From Panonychus citri (taxonomy: Eukaryota > Arthropoda > Arachnida > Trombidiformes > Tetranychidae): a stretch of DNA of 64,000 bases. The first letter of the stretch is position 1. Every line of letters starts with the position of its first letter. Below, one piece after another: positions 32,101 through 38,707 of this stretch. Both the position numbers and the translations under genes were made by a program. The notes under the pieces are model-generated. The model saw only the letters and a list, made by a program, of their open reading frames with translations, searched no databases and was not told the DNA's origin. The DNA lies in the NCBI RefSeq assembly GCF_014898815.1, contig NW_026515501.1, forward strand, positions 558,001 through 622,000, in the 5' to 3' direction.

Positions 32101-33815
32101 ACAGATTCAATCATTATGATGATGAGAATTTAACAATTAATGATATAATCATACACAGAAAAAAAGGATAGATGTGACAATTAATCCCTTAATCCACAGA
32201 GTAAATGAACAATTAAATTCACTGATTATCTAAATTTGAAAATGGTTAAATCAAATTACAACTACTCGCAACACAATCAATAAGGCTTAACAATTGGGTT
32301 AAACTAATTATAATTACATAATATCTGATTAGATTGTAATATTAACAGGGGATGATTCAACAATTAACCGAATGTCAGAATCAGTGTTAACTTTGATTGT
32401 TGTTGATTAACATGATAACAATAGGATTGGGAATATACAATCAACAACTTTTTGCAATTGATGTTCAAGTTTAACATTTCATTTCCATTGATTGTATTTT
32501 AGTAATGATTTGTTAGTTTATCGCTGGAAAAATATAAAAAATTCTGAATTCATGGTAACCTGATTCTGAACTATTATCATGATTATTTTCACCATCAATT
32601 GTGATCATTTTTTTCAACAACAATCAAAATTGAACAAGAAAATGATCACAATTGATTTTTCTTTAGGGATAAAAAATGATTTCCAATTTAAATCATCAAC
32701 TCATTTCATTTGATAATCGGATAAATTGTTAATCATCATCACTAAATTTACTTATCTTTTTCTCAATGCTTGCAACAATTCAATTGTGTGCGTATTTCAA
32801 TCGTGATTTATTTCGTTGATTAACCTTTTTATTTAATTTATTTTACTACTTTGAATTAAATTGATTTTCTCAACTAGAATTATATTGTTATTATTACCAT
32901 CTAACATTCACAGACAAATTAAAACAAAAGTTAATCCAGTTACTCAAATTTAATTTAGATTTTTCTTTCTCAGTATTTATAATTAGGAGACAATTTAAAC
33001 AGAGAGAGAGAGAGAGAGAATGAGTGATTTAATTAATTGTGATTAACTTTACTCACTAGTACTTTGGAGATTAATTCATATCATGTACAAGATTAACCTC
33101 TTTTAATCAGTACAATTGAACTTTGACTATTAAATTGAATTTAAATCTAATCATAAGTTTAATTTACTCACTTGCAAAGGGAACTGTGATTATAACCGAA
33201 GTGACCTTTCTTTTGACCATTAGGTCAAGTGTCCACTCTCGAGGTTTAGATCGTCTTGAATAGAAACAAGTTCGAGGATTATTATCGATTGCCAATGATG
33301 GTGGATACAATTTAATTGATTCAGGAGAAGTTGATTCACCATAAATTTGTAAAGGTGAATCTGTTAACAATTAGAATAGTTGGAAAGTTAATTATTAAAA
33401 TGAGTTCTAATTATTAAATAAATGTTTGAATCAATTTAATGTCAACTTACCACAAATTGGTAAACCACCAGACCATTTACCGTTATTTAAACAAGTTCTA
33501 GAACCTCGACCACGAAGATAATATCCTTTTTCACAAGCATAATTAACTGTATCACCATAATTGTAAGTTGATTGAGTGAATGATGATGTTAACAATTTAC
33601 CATAAGCAGGTCTACCTGGATGACCACACAAACCTTAATACCACATAAACATAATGACCAATGGTCAAGCCAAACAAACAAAAATTAAAAGGACAAATAA
33701 AACAAATTTAATCAACTGAAAATAACAATTAACAAAATGTAAACTTACATTGAACACAATTAACAAACCAAAAGGATATTAATAAGTAAATTGTAAACAA
33801 ATCACTACACAACAT
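2282..33815 (-). CDS. Sushi/FTP-domain single-pass membrane protein (furrowed-like), ten exons
   Basis: Ten exons join in frame with GT-AG borders: 33749-33815, 33451-33633, 33172-33360, 10427-10552, 9587-9712, 9318-9488, 6634-6825, 6191-6403, 3823-3955 and 2282-3752, giving 956 residues. The order is signal peptide, sushi (CCP) domain, F5/8C-like (FTP/fucolectin-type) domain split over three exons, three sushi domains, one membrane helix, and a cytoplasmic tail of about 490 residues. The seven extracellular exons from 33451 to 6191 all have phase-1 borders, as expected for shuffled extracellular modules. FTP plus sushi repeats plus a membrane helix recalls Drosophila furrowed, a selectin-like adhesion protein, but I see no C-type lectin domain, so orthology is open. 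A role in adhesion or cell-surface recognition is inferred. Intron 3 is 22.6 kb and holds two LTR retrotransposons. Confidence 0.78.
3956..6190 (-). other. Intron 8 of the sushi/FTP gene
   Basis: AT-rich intron. It contains a GA run near 4850 and a (CT)n microsatellite at 5644-5680. Short open frames over the CT repeat encode only simple sequence. No other gene is seen. Confidence 0.55.
5644..5680 (+). repeat. (CT)n microsatellite
   Basis: About 18 CT units in an intron of the sushi/FTP gene. Confidence 0.9.
6191..6825 (-). CDS. Exons 7-8 of the sushi/FTP gene: sushi 3 and sushi 4
   Basis: Exon 6634-6825 holds one sushi domain (VTCKQLETPLNS at the start, CMSTGQWSMEIPKC at the end). Exon 6191-6403 holds another (IDCGLPRN at the start, CQDDGQWSVTYLSC at the end), followed by a short linker rich in Asn and Lys. 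Each module sits in its own exon with phase-1 borders. Disulphide-bonded sushi modules normally mediate protein binding outside the cell. Confidence 0.75.
7204..7238 (+). repeat. (TC)n microsatellite
   Basis: About 17 TC units in an intron of the sushi/FTP gene. Confidence 0.9.
9102..9141 (+). repeat. (GA)n microsatellite
   Basis: About 20 GA units, 177 bases outside exon 6 of the sushi/FTP gene. Confidence 0.9.
9318..10552 (-). CDS. Exons 4-6 of the sushi/FTP gene: rest of FTP domain and sushi 2
   Basis: Exons 10427-10552 and 9587-9712 are each exactly 126 bases. They carry the middle and end of the F5/8C-like domain, closing with the typical YFGLCEVKVM strand. Exon 9318-9488 is a sushi module with cysteines at both ends, YQCKNGYNLEG in the middle and the late motif DGSWSDGQAIC. 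All borders are phase 1. The introns between them are AT-rich with no further genes. Confidence 0.75.
10553..11548 (-). other. Intron 3 of the sushi/FTP gene, part left of element 1
   Basis: AT-rich intron sequence with an ATC-type tract at 11213-11236 and (GT)n at 11441-11462. The last five bases (11544-11548, ATAAT) are the left target-site copy of element 1. Small open frames here encode only Met/Ile/His/Asp-rich repeat translations. Confidence 0.6.
11441..11462 (+). repeat. (GT)n microsatellite
   Basis: Eleven GT units about 80 bases left of element 1. Confidence 0.9.
11549..11948 (+). repeat. Element 1 5' LTR
   Basis: A 400-base LTR with TG...CA ends inside a longer inverted terminal match (TGTAAG/CTTACA). 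It matches the copy at 21668-22067 wherever I compared them. It has an AATAAA at 11852-11857 that could serve RNA 3' end formation in the downstream copy. Confidence 0.95.
11570..11666 (+). promoter_or_regulatory. Probable U3 promoter motifs of element 1
   Basis: Within the LTR are a CRE-like TTACGTCA (11570-11577), an E-box CACGTG (11614-11619) and a TATA-box-like TATAAAAA (11659-11666), in the order and spacing expected for a polymerase II U3 promoter. The same motifs recur in the 3' LTR. Which factors bind is inferred only from motif shape. Confidence 0.45.
11952..11969 (+). other. Possible tRNA primer-binding site of element 1
   Basis: Three bases after the 5' LTR a stretch begins with TGG (TGGTGGAGATGTC), as a site complementary to a tRNA CCA end would. 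I cannot name the tRNA. Confidence 0.4.
12217..17640 (+). CDS. Gag-Pol polyprotein of element 1
   Basis: One uninterrupted frame of 1807 codons, with no frameshift between gag and pol. The Gag-like part ends in a CCHC zinc knuckle (CNHCKSSTHVEEDC, about residue 378). The protease active site is DTG near residue 464. The reverse transcriptase has YFDD near residue 907, RNase H has VDAS near 1030, and the integrase has an HHCC zinc site (about 1288-1333) plus the D, D, E residues at roughly 1361, 1418 and 1456. A Glu/Ser-rich tail of about 190 residues follows. Between YFDD and the downstream LGH motif there are only about 16 residues, roughly 25 fewer than usual in this group, which suggests an in-frame loss that may disable the enzyme. 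Ten or so AAGGNCCTT palindromes lie in or near this frame. Confidence 0.93.
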   Translation: MKMFCENSKRSPTHPKARNENISRNELIGIAIEWGINNPTQKPDVKLQKEIWEAQVIQQMFESDGEELPLDYGIDSKREFPVKWMDGIELRRIGLDFDSLSTLIRAKIYQIERFKAYTKKQMEEDLDLPPAVATLLANKYSSMESTTMLQSLERLNLQDKEKQLNFAQQQALKRIDKRRWPNKEKQSFTDFIKALEWDLRTLDPSKGSWIEHSTVLLENEAREFAEQLNSSSPFIQYEEWKEKLINSTITSSEKADAIYNTVQKRYDTRYDPRDHFKKIESSLKIVYPEATSKTLALLMLSSLPYYLQNEIIPEIINLDIEKIKAKVIGHWQKNKARVEGKRLRPSQGQENTNSNSNSNWRSNGKPSSSSSTTNSKPKCNHCKSSTHVEEDCWSKFPEKRPKRDQQSSVANKANNVEVEEQLSDGSINTTRLIASKSKNDSTEKVRHPMITFKINNIQIEGMFDTGACTSLISKDLAVRLGLFAYPYNLKFQSANRNVITCNWFVPLKVYNDNEPKLVAAYVIDDLSNDILLGENIIKATHLVIVANGLDKPYALRHINLDKEYKLRMEIPDLNEIKMLLQKWYQSNYDMRKLVKLSQKDLLTQSPSHSSSKLTFDSKGNQKQNQSENQLITQQTNSEEINQQFNQQLKLNLPQINVVRINYINFLREHYQEDAPFLINRIEEFQDSMIDLPENINNLDSRLYQQINKELSESEKQQIHRVLLEEKGSFSSNKFDLGCVPAEFTKFKIDIGNNVIPKCRPFRSSEKMKNEMRKIIKEFKENGIIEDSDIGGGAPAFVVPKPNGTWRMVTSYIELNKLIAKRKFPMPNIDDAINQLKGNKYFTTLDLAQGYYQLEIPEEERDKTSFVTEDGCYRYKRLPMGLADAPSYFQEVINKVLGELKYTCCFGYFDDIVIYEKLQAGATEIVCLGHLVSGKTIRPDPKKIERIKALNPPTSQNQVRSHLGLFNYFSRFIENFAKIAAPLQELVKKKYKGIPVTLKDETLKSWQRLKESLTSKCLLTHFYPERETTLLVDASAVAIGGILAQKDEEGNWNPVYFFGCKLQKYMYSWQTTEKECAAVVYACRKFAHYLRHKKFIVKTDHHALCELKNTQFKVPRIMRWQHDLSEFDFEIQYLKGESHPADCFSRSNEWAHRQKGEMADDHFDKYLNFVNCDKDDILIEDMDLREENQIIENETQKVLLGLVQEFDFLDQQQQKNLISIIKQPKVNQETESDLKREQEKDTRVKLIKNEIEKGRLRKQYELRDNILFKLKKDGSSRFYLPDTLIDPVFHQYHEAMEAGHFGAKPTIQKIKQDFWFPEIEEIIKQKVAACEKCQTYKPKTFKEGKSKGMKVADFPMERIQIDMIGPFTASTTGNTVVLVAADTLTRYGMAKPFKKGNSKDVINFLEQIINQFGRMKILQSDNGKIFTSAEIKKFAELNQIKLINSTPYHPQTNGLVERLNREIKTRMGIYTERAYEWDTNLQKFMFSYNNSIKTDIGKSPFQLLFNYEPRSIIHNRFQITPLYKETDIVNARNEAKSTLDEKSQQSANERNLTQKNPTLQRGDLARVKPVPYTTGPSFMKEKFSGKYIVLDTFDSTARLICVYTRKVKLYNYERIKKIIGELPKSYHIILKKFPSIKSTEEEAKVEQEEKGPFSSSQRNTSTPEEEKEEIPKMTNLCESETEIEESENESEQTIVFNGIQQEEEGPSSSCEQQKSPNSSSIHQEIPTKSTIETTEQIVQHKPSQSESECESFRKEKPSTVESSHLPEKPKRKYKKKEYVQSHEMTTRRKRATERDKDLVPHQLPNQQN
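17641..19427 (+). other. Noncoding palindrome-rich spacer between the two frames of element 1
   Basis: No supported coding frame. It holds nine of the AAGGACCTT palindromes and a tandem duplication of 387 bases. Open frames on the opposite strand near 18423-18635 and 18775-19020 are two copies of the same repeat unit and are not credible genes. The spacer could carry a subgenomic promoter or splice acceptor for the downstream frame, but I cannot point to one. Confidence 0.65.
18445..19218 (+). repeat. Tandem duplication of a 387-base unit bounded by palindrome cores
   Basis: Unit 1 (18445-18831) and unit 2 (18832-19218) are nearly identical, with a handful of substitutions and small indels. 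Each unit begins at an AAGGACCTT core, and a third core follows at 19219. The middle palindrome (18828-18844) has short arms because its left flank matches the flank at 19193 and its right flank matches the flank at 18460, so it is a hybrid of two sites. Confidence 0.88.
19428..21566 (+). CDS. Accessory ORF2 of element 1: RING/TRAF-like zinc fingers plus DEDDh 3'-5' exonuclease
   Basis: From the first ATG in frame (19428) it encodes 712 residues. Residues about 60-90 have RING-like cysteine spacing (CKFCDHVPVNPFKCDQCKEL then YCLYC), followed by CISC near 115 and a CRNYFC...HIQVC finger near 145-165, as in RING/TRAF-type E3 ligases. A middle region is low complexity. Around 383-420 lies a very basic stretch (KQRKSRIKGRKRRAK), probably a nuclear signal. 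Residues about 450-610 show the DEDDh exonuclease pattern of the ISG20/REX4 type: GLDIE (D and E), VNDF (second D) and HSPIVDA (H and last D), all catalytic positions kept. Two AAGGNCCTT palindromes encode the repeated EQGPCSA segments. The frame sits where some retroelements carry an envelope gene. The function in the element is unknown. RING assignment is moderate, exonuclease assignment good. Confidence 0.82.
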   Translation: MEDNNEYWKVSKISLELLIREKIEKHFGVKWKDVPLDLFLHGLIFVELPKYDTQRHLIAISCKFCDHVPVNPFKCDQCKELYCLYCTRVLYLIYNYRHGVKNPDFTNIVDKKFDCISCIGNDLSRVQILNSDELKVFSEFKVHCRNYFCSESSNYFEMMKHIQVCKSDEYKVNSILNFIKSNKELIENNDRVAVIPPLEGPENPLTTVPAFAKAFDARLMVQYPDLVTLISGKRKSSVDDPVQKRARLEEEQGPCSASSSKVIEPFWYQPDEPLIYSSLEGKSSQSSSSQEKANDPQPSTSSPMEIEKSPEWGSWNQPAIAARVGRITVDWDSVLEAEQGPCSAPKLSLLEINEEVGQSETPIKGNPKIVKSILEIKSDRTITSKQRKSRIKGRKRRAKELETGSKQDAERQRKRLEWLAIKSNPNLVFNMETCIHKERLMKTTKDLNEKKIKVCGLDIEKSDVITLLGKRSLPIWIGIVDHDGNQLFNDIVRYPKKAIEFGTIFHGVTFEQTRAADPWPIVKRKVIAILKQQDIICVAGGVNDFISMGFSQKDWEIIRPKVRDVNVYYRCVYNAPMIGLKYIIFALFGKIIQEAEHSPIVDAGYTMWAYLIDRDEFEKAQLESTNNPMYELPYPYVDYGYNRQMSELIKRIMDVIDDWPIEVRRKPIGKPARSYDMDNYCDGTDRLRPPFNEINLQVFQKFKKRRMQIHRR
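21668..22067 (+). repeat. Element 1 3' LTR
   Basis: Same 400 bases as the 5' LTR, preceded by a short purine-rich stretch (GTAGGGGG, 21657-21664) that may be the polypurine tract, and followed by target duplication ATAAT (22068-22072). Confidence 0.95.
22068..23952 (-). other. Intron 3 of the sushi/FTP gene, part between the two retrotransposons
   Basis: AT-rich DNA with an ATC tract at 22273-22302 and CT-rich tracts near 22915-22960 and 23120-23155. No coding or RNA gene seen. Confidence 0.6.
22273..22302 (+). repeat. (ATC)n microsatellite
   Basis: About ten ATC units. Shorter tracts of the same motif occur at 8580-8611, 11213-11236, 31105-31128, 56446-56463 and about 63370-63390. Confidence 0.85.
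23953..24493 (-). repeat. Element 2 3' LTR (minus orientation)
   Basis: 541 bases, matching 28630-29170 wherever compared. The U3 side (right end here) contains 3.5 tandem copies of a unit of about 62 bases. Confidence 0.93.
24231..24452 (-). repeat. Tandem 62-base repeats in U3 of element 2
   Basis: Three and a half units, recognisable by a recurring TAATATTCAA-AG-TGAATATTA near-palindrome spaced 62-63 bases apart (24238, 24301, 24363, 24425). Placement in U3 upstream of the transcription start suggests enhancer-like repeats. The second LTR has the same array at 28908-29129. Confidence 0.85.
24549..27557 (-). pseudogene. Pol region of element 2, integrase interrupted by frame breaks
   Basis: After the frameshift site the frame shows a protease with DPG (27472-27480) in place of the usual DTG/DSG, the LLGLDSIW segment, a reverse transcriptase with YMDD near 26510, RNase H (ETDAS near 26080) and the integrase zinc site. 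The continuous frame stops at 25375. Integrase coding then continues in other frames, 25408-25187 and 25193-24549, which points to breaks near 25390 and 25250. The later segments keep a DTI stretch, an ADKF segment and CNGLCERV, the positions of the D, D and E residues. As it stands the copy cannot make a full-length integrase. Sequencing error in A/T runs is an alternative to real mutation. Confidence 0.85.
27558..27567 (-). promoter_or_regulatory. Probable -1 programmed ribosomal frameshift site, gag to pol of element 2
   Basis: Read on the minus strand, the gag frame ends T TTA AAC TGA. T-TTA-AAC (27567-27561) is a canonical X-XXY-YYZ slippery heptamer placed in the correct frame directly before the gag stop (27560-27558). 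A -1 shift there enters the frame encoding the protease. A downstream stimulatory structure was not worked out. Confidence 0.75.
27558..28511 (-). CDS. Gag-like protein of element 2
   Basis: A frame of 317 codons directly after the 5' LTR in the minus orientation. The first 50 residues are Ser/Gln-rich. A capsid-like helical region of about 150 residues follows, including WCKMYESAARRYNW and LIEGLSDQFR-like segments typical of Ty3/gypsy Gag. A zinc knuckle variant (CWICANAGKPNQMHWKEDC, spacing C-2-C-9-H-4-C) and a Gln/His-rich tail complete it. The longer-than-usual gap before the His is odd for a CCHC knuckle. It should assemble the particle and bind the element RNA. Confidence 0.85.
   Translation of the reverse strand: MLSGDEQPSTSQSEFYSVSSSPQFQLSPNNIIDSSQPLAHSQVHKPRLHIFDGAKKSVTIENWCKMYESAARRYNWSDEDIVELLNEYLDGDALNFYLYEKDNCDWVNIKSKLINRFGIKAIEPLEECVRLKLHHKKNVTEYFEEKRRLANLSLLSESQAVILMIEGLSDQFRNCFLGHRINTYDQFFAIAKAAENHLPTHSHNQGKFNRNQGNRFQYNSNYKVNHAENKQFVKRPPKSACWICANAGKPNQMHWKEDCPIKKERQQQNHQQQSHQHYHQPHQLHQSNQQRTINYVDQASNSVLDDQQNDSQGVHLN
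28630..29170 (-). repeat. Element 2 5' LTR (minus orientation)
   Basis: 541 bases with TG...CA ends, same as the other LTR by eye, with the U3 tandem array at 28908-29129. Target duplication TATA follows at 29171-29174. Confidence 0.93.
29171..33171 (-). other. Intron 3 of the sushi/FTP gene, part right of element 2
   Basis: Four kilobases of AT-rich intron. ATC-type tracts occur at about 30550-30575 and 31105-31128, and a GA tract at 33001-33020. Short open frames (for example near 31623-31811) show no recognisable domain and end in simple repeats. No gene is supported. Confidence 0.55.
33172..33815 (-). CDS. Exons 1-3 of the sushi/FTP gene: signal peptide, sushi 1, FTP start
   Basis: Exon 1 (33749-33815) encodes 22 residues with a hydrophobic core (LFTIYLLISFWFV), a good signal peptide, and ends in phase 1. 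Exon 2 (33451-33633) is a sushi module with the usual cysteines and the late pattern NGKWSGGLPIC. Exon 3 (33172-33360) starts the FTP domain, with AIDNNPRTCFYSRRSKPREW followed by a beta-rich stretch. The ATG at 33815 is chosen because it gives the only in-frame signal peptide next to the sushi exon. The next exon lies 22.6 kb away, beyond both retrotransposons. Confidence 0.75.
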
Positions 33816-36192
33816 GTTCAATATAAATTTTAAACAATTTAATCAAGACATTTAATCTTGATAAATTGTTTAAATCAACCACAAGCACCAATGAGAACAC
33901 AATTAAACTTGAAGACAATCAATTTGTTTAAGAAAAACAAGTTAACTGAATTAAAACTTTGATACAGTTAAACTTTACAATTACCTCTTTTCAATTAGTG
34001 ATTAAACTGGTTAATTAGATGGCTGATGATTTAAAGAGCCAACAATTTGTTGATCGTTTTCTTTACCTTTCTTATTGCGGGTAAACATTAAAACTCGGTA
34101 ATCATTTTAACCCGCGCGTTCATCTGACCCCACCGAGTGACTTGTCCACGGTCAGTGACGATTTACAATGGAAATCGGTGATTCGTTGAAAAGAAGAAGA
34201 TAAAGAAAAGAAAGAGATGATAAAATTGAATAGAAAGGGGAAAAAGATAATGATGAAAAGATGAAGACAAACCTAGAAGATAATTTTTTGTTAATCATCT
34301 AAGATTTTGCGAAAAGTTAACACCCAACATACACTCACATATCCTGTCTATTCATTGAGTTGATGATTAATTTTAATTACAATTAACAGCATCTTTTAAT
34401 CATTCTCATTATCATGAACTCATCTTTAACCATCAACCATTCATATGGAGCCATTCATTCAAATGAATCAATTGATAGTGAAATTTTAATCAATCCAAAG
34501 ATAAATTGATGATGAACAGTAATGATTGTGAACATGAGGAAGAAAAATAAAATAATGTCACCAAAATGAATGAACCAAATTATTGCTAAAGGTAAAAACC
34601 ATTACCATTGAACATTATGGAGGACAAATGATCGTAAGGCAAAATCTTCATCACCATTCACCTCCTTTACATTAGCATCTTCCTCATCCTCATCCTCATC
34701 ATCATCCTTTGTCTTGCAAACCCATTGCACTAATGTTACGCATCAAAGTATCAGCTAATTTCTTTGCATTGGAAACCAAACAAAAGGGAAGAAAAAATAG
34801 AAAATCTTTTTTACATCTTATCTTCATCATCATTATCATCATGTCTCATCCTCATCTTCAATCCAGTAACAAAATAAATTACATGAACCGGTAAAAGTAA
34901 AGGCATTGGAAAAAGTATCTTTTCCTTAACTTGGTCACCCATCCAATGATAATATTTAGTAACATTATCAACCCTGGAATGGGTCAACAGCACTAATAAG
35001 ATGATGATGATGATGATGAAGATAAAAGATGATGATAATGATGATGATGATAAAAGGCTAAACTTAGTGATTTAATAGTTTCGACTGAAGAAAAGTACAA
35101 CAAAAGGCAATATAATCAACAACAGAAGCAAATATCATCTCTCTCATTGTTGTTACTCTGTTGAAAAAAAAACTTTTTTCTTATTCAGTGAAAGTTTTAT
35201 TATTACTCGAGAGTTAAGGTAAACATGGATAACCTTTTTAGATTGTTATTAGTGTATTAATTTATATTAACACTTGACACCTTCCAACAATTATTTAAGG
35301 TTAATTCACCTTAGTGTATAAATACATGGTGATAATCATCATCATGATTATAAAGATTTCATTCATAAAACAATTAATTTTAAATTAGACAAAACTTTCA
35401 ACTGGTACATGTTATTTTTGGCAATTTATTGTTTATTATAAAGGCGAGAAAGTAATTAAATTACTGAATCAACTAAATTATGGTGGTTAACAATTTGGTT
35501 AACAATCTTATTACAAATTCTAATTGGGATAAAGTTACGAAATATGAATGCGATTGATTATCAATAGTTTATTAGTTTAATTATTAGAACATTTTTCTTT
35601 ATTATTATAAATAAATGTCGATAAACAATAGTTCGAGTTGATTTGTTATTTACGTTTTTACTTTTGATTGATTGTTTACAAGGAGAAGTTATTGGTTAAT
35701 TGAGTTTGGATAATTAAATGAGAAGCTGATTCAGTGTTAATTGTTATCTCTCCTTGAAGGTTTATCTTCATCTTTTTTTGATGGAAAAATAATTCGAAAA
35801 AAAAAGATAAACAAGGATGAGGAAGATAAGTGAAGAAGATGATGATGATTTAAATATCGAGAATAATGATGGAAAGGGATGACTATGGTTCGTGGAGAAA
35901 TAAACTATCTGGTTATCTTCCTTATCTTCATCATTATCATCTTAAGATGTCAGGAAATGATTTTCTAGTTTTTCGTAAATATTTTCCGTCTGTAGATTGG
36001 AAGAGAGAGAGAGAGAGAAAATGAAAGAGATGCTTTTCTTTTTCTTGGCTTAGAAATTCATCCTCATCTTCATCTTCATCCTCATCATAATCCAAAAATA
36101 GATCACTAACTTCAATGGTTAATTTTGTAAGACTAACATCATCTTTATCGGTTTAGTTTTAACTGTTGAAAGAACTGATTAAATTTTCAATT
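33816..36192. other. Divergent intergenic region between the sushi/FTP gene and the IGFBP-like gene
   Basis: Upstream DNA of two genes transcribed away from each other. A locally GC-rich patch at about 34070-34170 (CCCGCGCG, then CCCCACCGAG) stands out from the AT-rich surroundings and may be the core promoter or a 5' leader of the sushi/FTP gene. Nothing else is supported. Confidence 0.45.
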
Positions 36193-37398
36193 ATGTCTAT
36201 TAAACTGATTGCAATTAGTTTAATTGTGCTTGGTTGCAGCCTTATTGTTACCTCATTGCCTACTCAATGTCCATCTACATGTGATCCATCTAAGTGTCTT
36301 GAGCCAGTTGATTGTTTTGCTGGACTAATTAAGGTTAGTATTTGATTTCTCAAGTGATTTAAACAATTTAGCTGAAACCATTTTGTAAAAATAACGTACA
36401 AATGTTAACCCTTTTCCTCCTTTAACAATGGTCATCAATGGTGAATATTTCATTGACCTTTCCACCAAAAACAAATTCCCAATCTGATTAACGTTAATTA
36501 CATTTAATCAATTACTGACCAATCCTTGTATCCTTTAATTGTGAACTTATTACTATTGAAGTTACTATGAACACGATATAAACCCTTGATTGTTCAGTAA
36601 TTAACTTCATTCATTGATTATTATTATTGATTCAATTATCTGAAGGATAAATGTAATTGCTGTTCAATCTGTGGACAATTTGAAGGGAATCGATGTGATT
36701 TGGTAACATCAAAAGGTCTCAATGAATCTCATCGTGTATACGGAGATTGTGGTGAAAATCTTGAATGTCGACTTCGTGATGATCTGGATCCCTCTGAGCC
36801 CGATGAAGCTCTGTGTTTCTGTGTCAAGACGGAAATGGTCTGTGGGTCGGATGGTCAAACATATGATAACCTTTGCCAGTTGAATGAGGCTCGATATAAG
36901 AGACGAGATGGATTAGTACCAAATAATTATGGTCCATGTCAATCAGGTAAATCTTTGAGTCACAAAAAAAAGGTAAACATAAAACATTGATTGGAAATTT
37001 AAATTGCTTCAAATTTAGCTCCCAAAATTGTGTCCAAACCGGAAAACTTGAACGGCTCCTTGGGCGATAATACTGCTTTCATGTGTCAGGCCATTGGTTG
37101 GCCAATACCGACCATTACCTGGAGGGTTTTACTCAAAAATACTCATGAAGTTAAACAGTTCAACAATCTACCAGCTGATGATCCTCACATCGCTGTCCAA
37201 TATCGAGGTGGGTCCAAACCTCTCGAAGTGACCAGTTGGCTTCAGATCATTGGTGTTCGGGTCAACGATGAGGGCGAATATCATTGTATTGCTACAAATG
37301 AACTTGGAGATACATTTAATTATGGGGTGTTAACGGTTACTCATGATAAACCATTTATCTCCAGTGAAAAATCAGTTAATCATGTTAACAAAGAATAA
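36193..37398 (+). CDS. Secreted IGFBP-related protein (IGFBP, Kazal and Ig domains)
   Basis: Three exons, 36193-36333, 36646-36946 and 37019-37398, join in frame to give 273 residues. Residues 1-22 form a signal peptide (IAISLIVLGCSLIVTS). An N-terminal IGFBP cysteine module follows (CPSTCDPSKC, then CNCCSIC...EGNRC), then a Kazal-type domain (CVKTEMVCGSDGQTYDNLC), then one I-set Ig domain (FMCQAIGWPIPTITW to DEGEYHCIATNELGDT). This order is that of IGFBP7/IGFBP-rP1 and KAZALD1, and of related proteins reported from spiders. The family binds insulin-like or other growth factors outside cells; the ligand here is unknown. The first intron's acceptor (TATCTGAAG) has a weak pyrimidine tract, but it is the junction that completes the cysteine pattern. 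Confidence 0.88.
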
Positions 37399-38707
37399 CA
37401 ATTTAAGGTTAATTAAATTATTGAATCAAAGTTGAAGAGAAAAAAAAAGATCAACACAATTTGATTTTTTGTTTGATTCATTGTTTTTTGTTTGTTTCTT
37501 TACTCTTTATATACATAATATTTCAATAATAATAATATAATTAATATAATAATCATAATAATCAATAATAATATAATTATAATGTTTGATGGCCTAAAAT
37601 CATATTACAAAATTTATTTCAATTCTGTGGCTCATGTTGTTATTTGAAGTAAAATTTGTCAATTGTTTTATATATCAACTCAGTGCATTCAAATTGCTTT
37701 TGATACTTAATTTTTTTTAAGACAAATTGATTAATTGATCACAATAGTGTTCAGAGGTTTTCTTTTGCTTGAAAATATCCAATATCTTACACCAATAGAT
37801 TTTGGGAAGAAAAATGAAAATGAAGTGATGATGATGATGATGATGATGATGGTGTTTGATATTACCAATGGTTGTTACTGGTTGAAAATGCCTAATATGA
37901 AATTTGTTTCAATCGACTAATTAAATCACATTATATTGCTTGTTTCGAAAAAGATTTAAACAACAATAAACAATCAATTCGTGGAAAATCAATTGAGATG
38001 CTTGTTTGAGAGGAAATTAATTTACAGTTTCGTCAACAATTAAGAGGGGCGGTGATGGATTGATGTGTTAGAGATAGAATCAACAAAAATCAGGTGACAA
38101 TTGATTTTATATTAATTAAAATAAAACCAATTCTCACGTTGAATCATTATTTACTCGCTCTAATTTTTCAATTAAAAAATAGATTAATTTAAAAGGCTCA
38201 ATTGTTATGCGACAATAATTTGGGAGATATTTTCCCATGAATGGAGTTGATTTGATGGTAATGGTGATGATCGATAACGATGTGGTTTTCATGTTGAAAA
38301 TGAAAATTAGTAACAGAGAGAAGAGGTGGGTTTAGAAGAGATGATGATGATGATGATGATTATCAATTGTTGTAATAAATAAATAAAGGAGCGATGATAA
38401 TCTACAAATTGTGTCAAAAGAAGATTCTGAAATGATGATTCCGCTTTCTTGCTGTTTTTACCATCTCTCAAAACTGTGATCAGGTAAAAAGTTAATTAGT
38501 CTAAAAAAAACGACTTAATATGAGTTGATTTTTTGTCAGTATTTAAACTATATATTGAGGATTTGTTTTTCTTTTCAAATATATAAGTATATATATCATG
38601 ATAATTAAACAAATTTTTAAGTGTATATAAATAATAGTTAAATATTAAATATTTATATTGTGTGTTTATGAATATATATGTATAATAAAAAAGGAGTAAT
38701 TTCAATA
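37399..38707. other. Convergent intergenic region between the IGFBP-like gene and warts
   Basis: Shared 3' flanks of two convergent genes. It contains AT-rich AATAAT runs at about 37525-37580 that may include polyadenylation signals, and short ATG-repeat tracts near 37830 and 38341. No gene seen. Confidence 0.5.
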
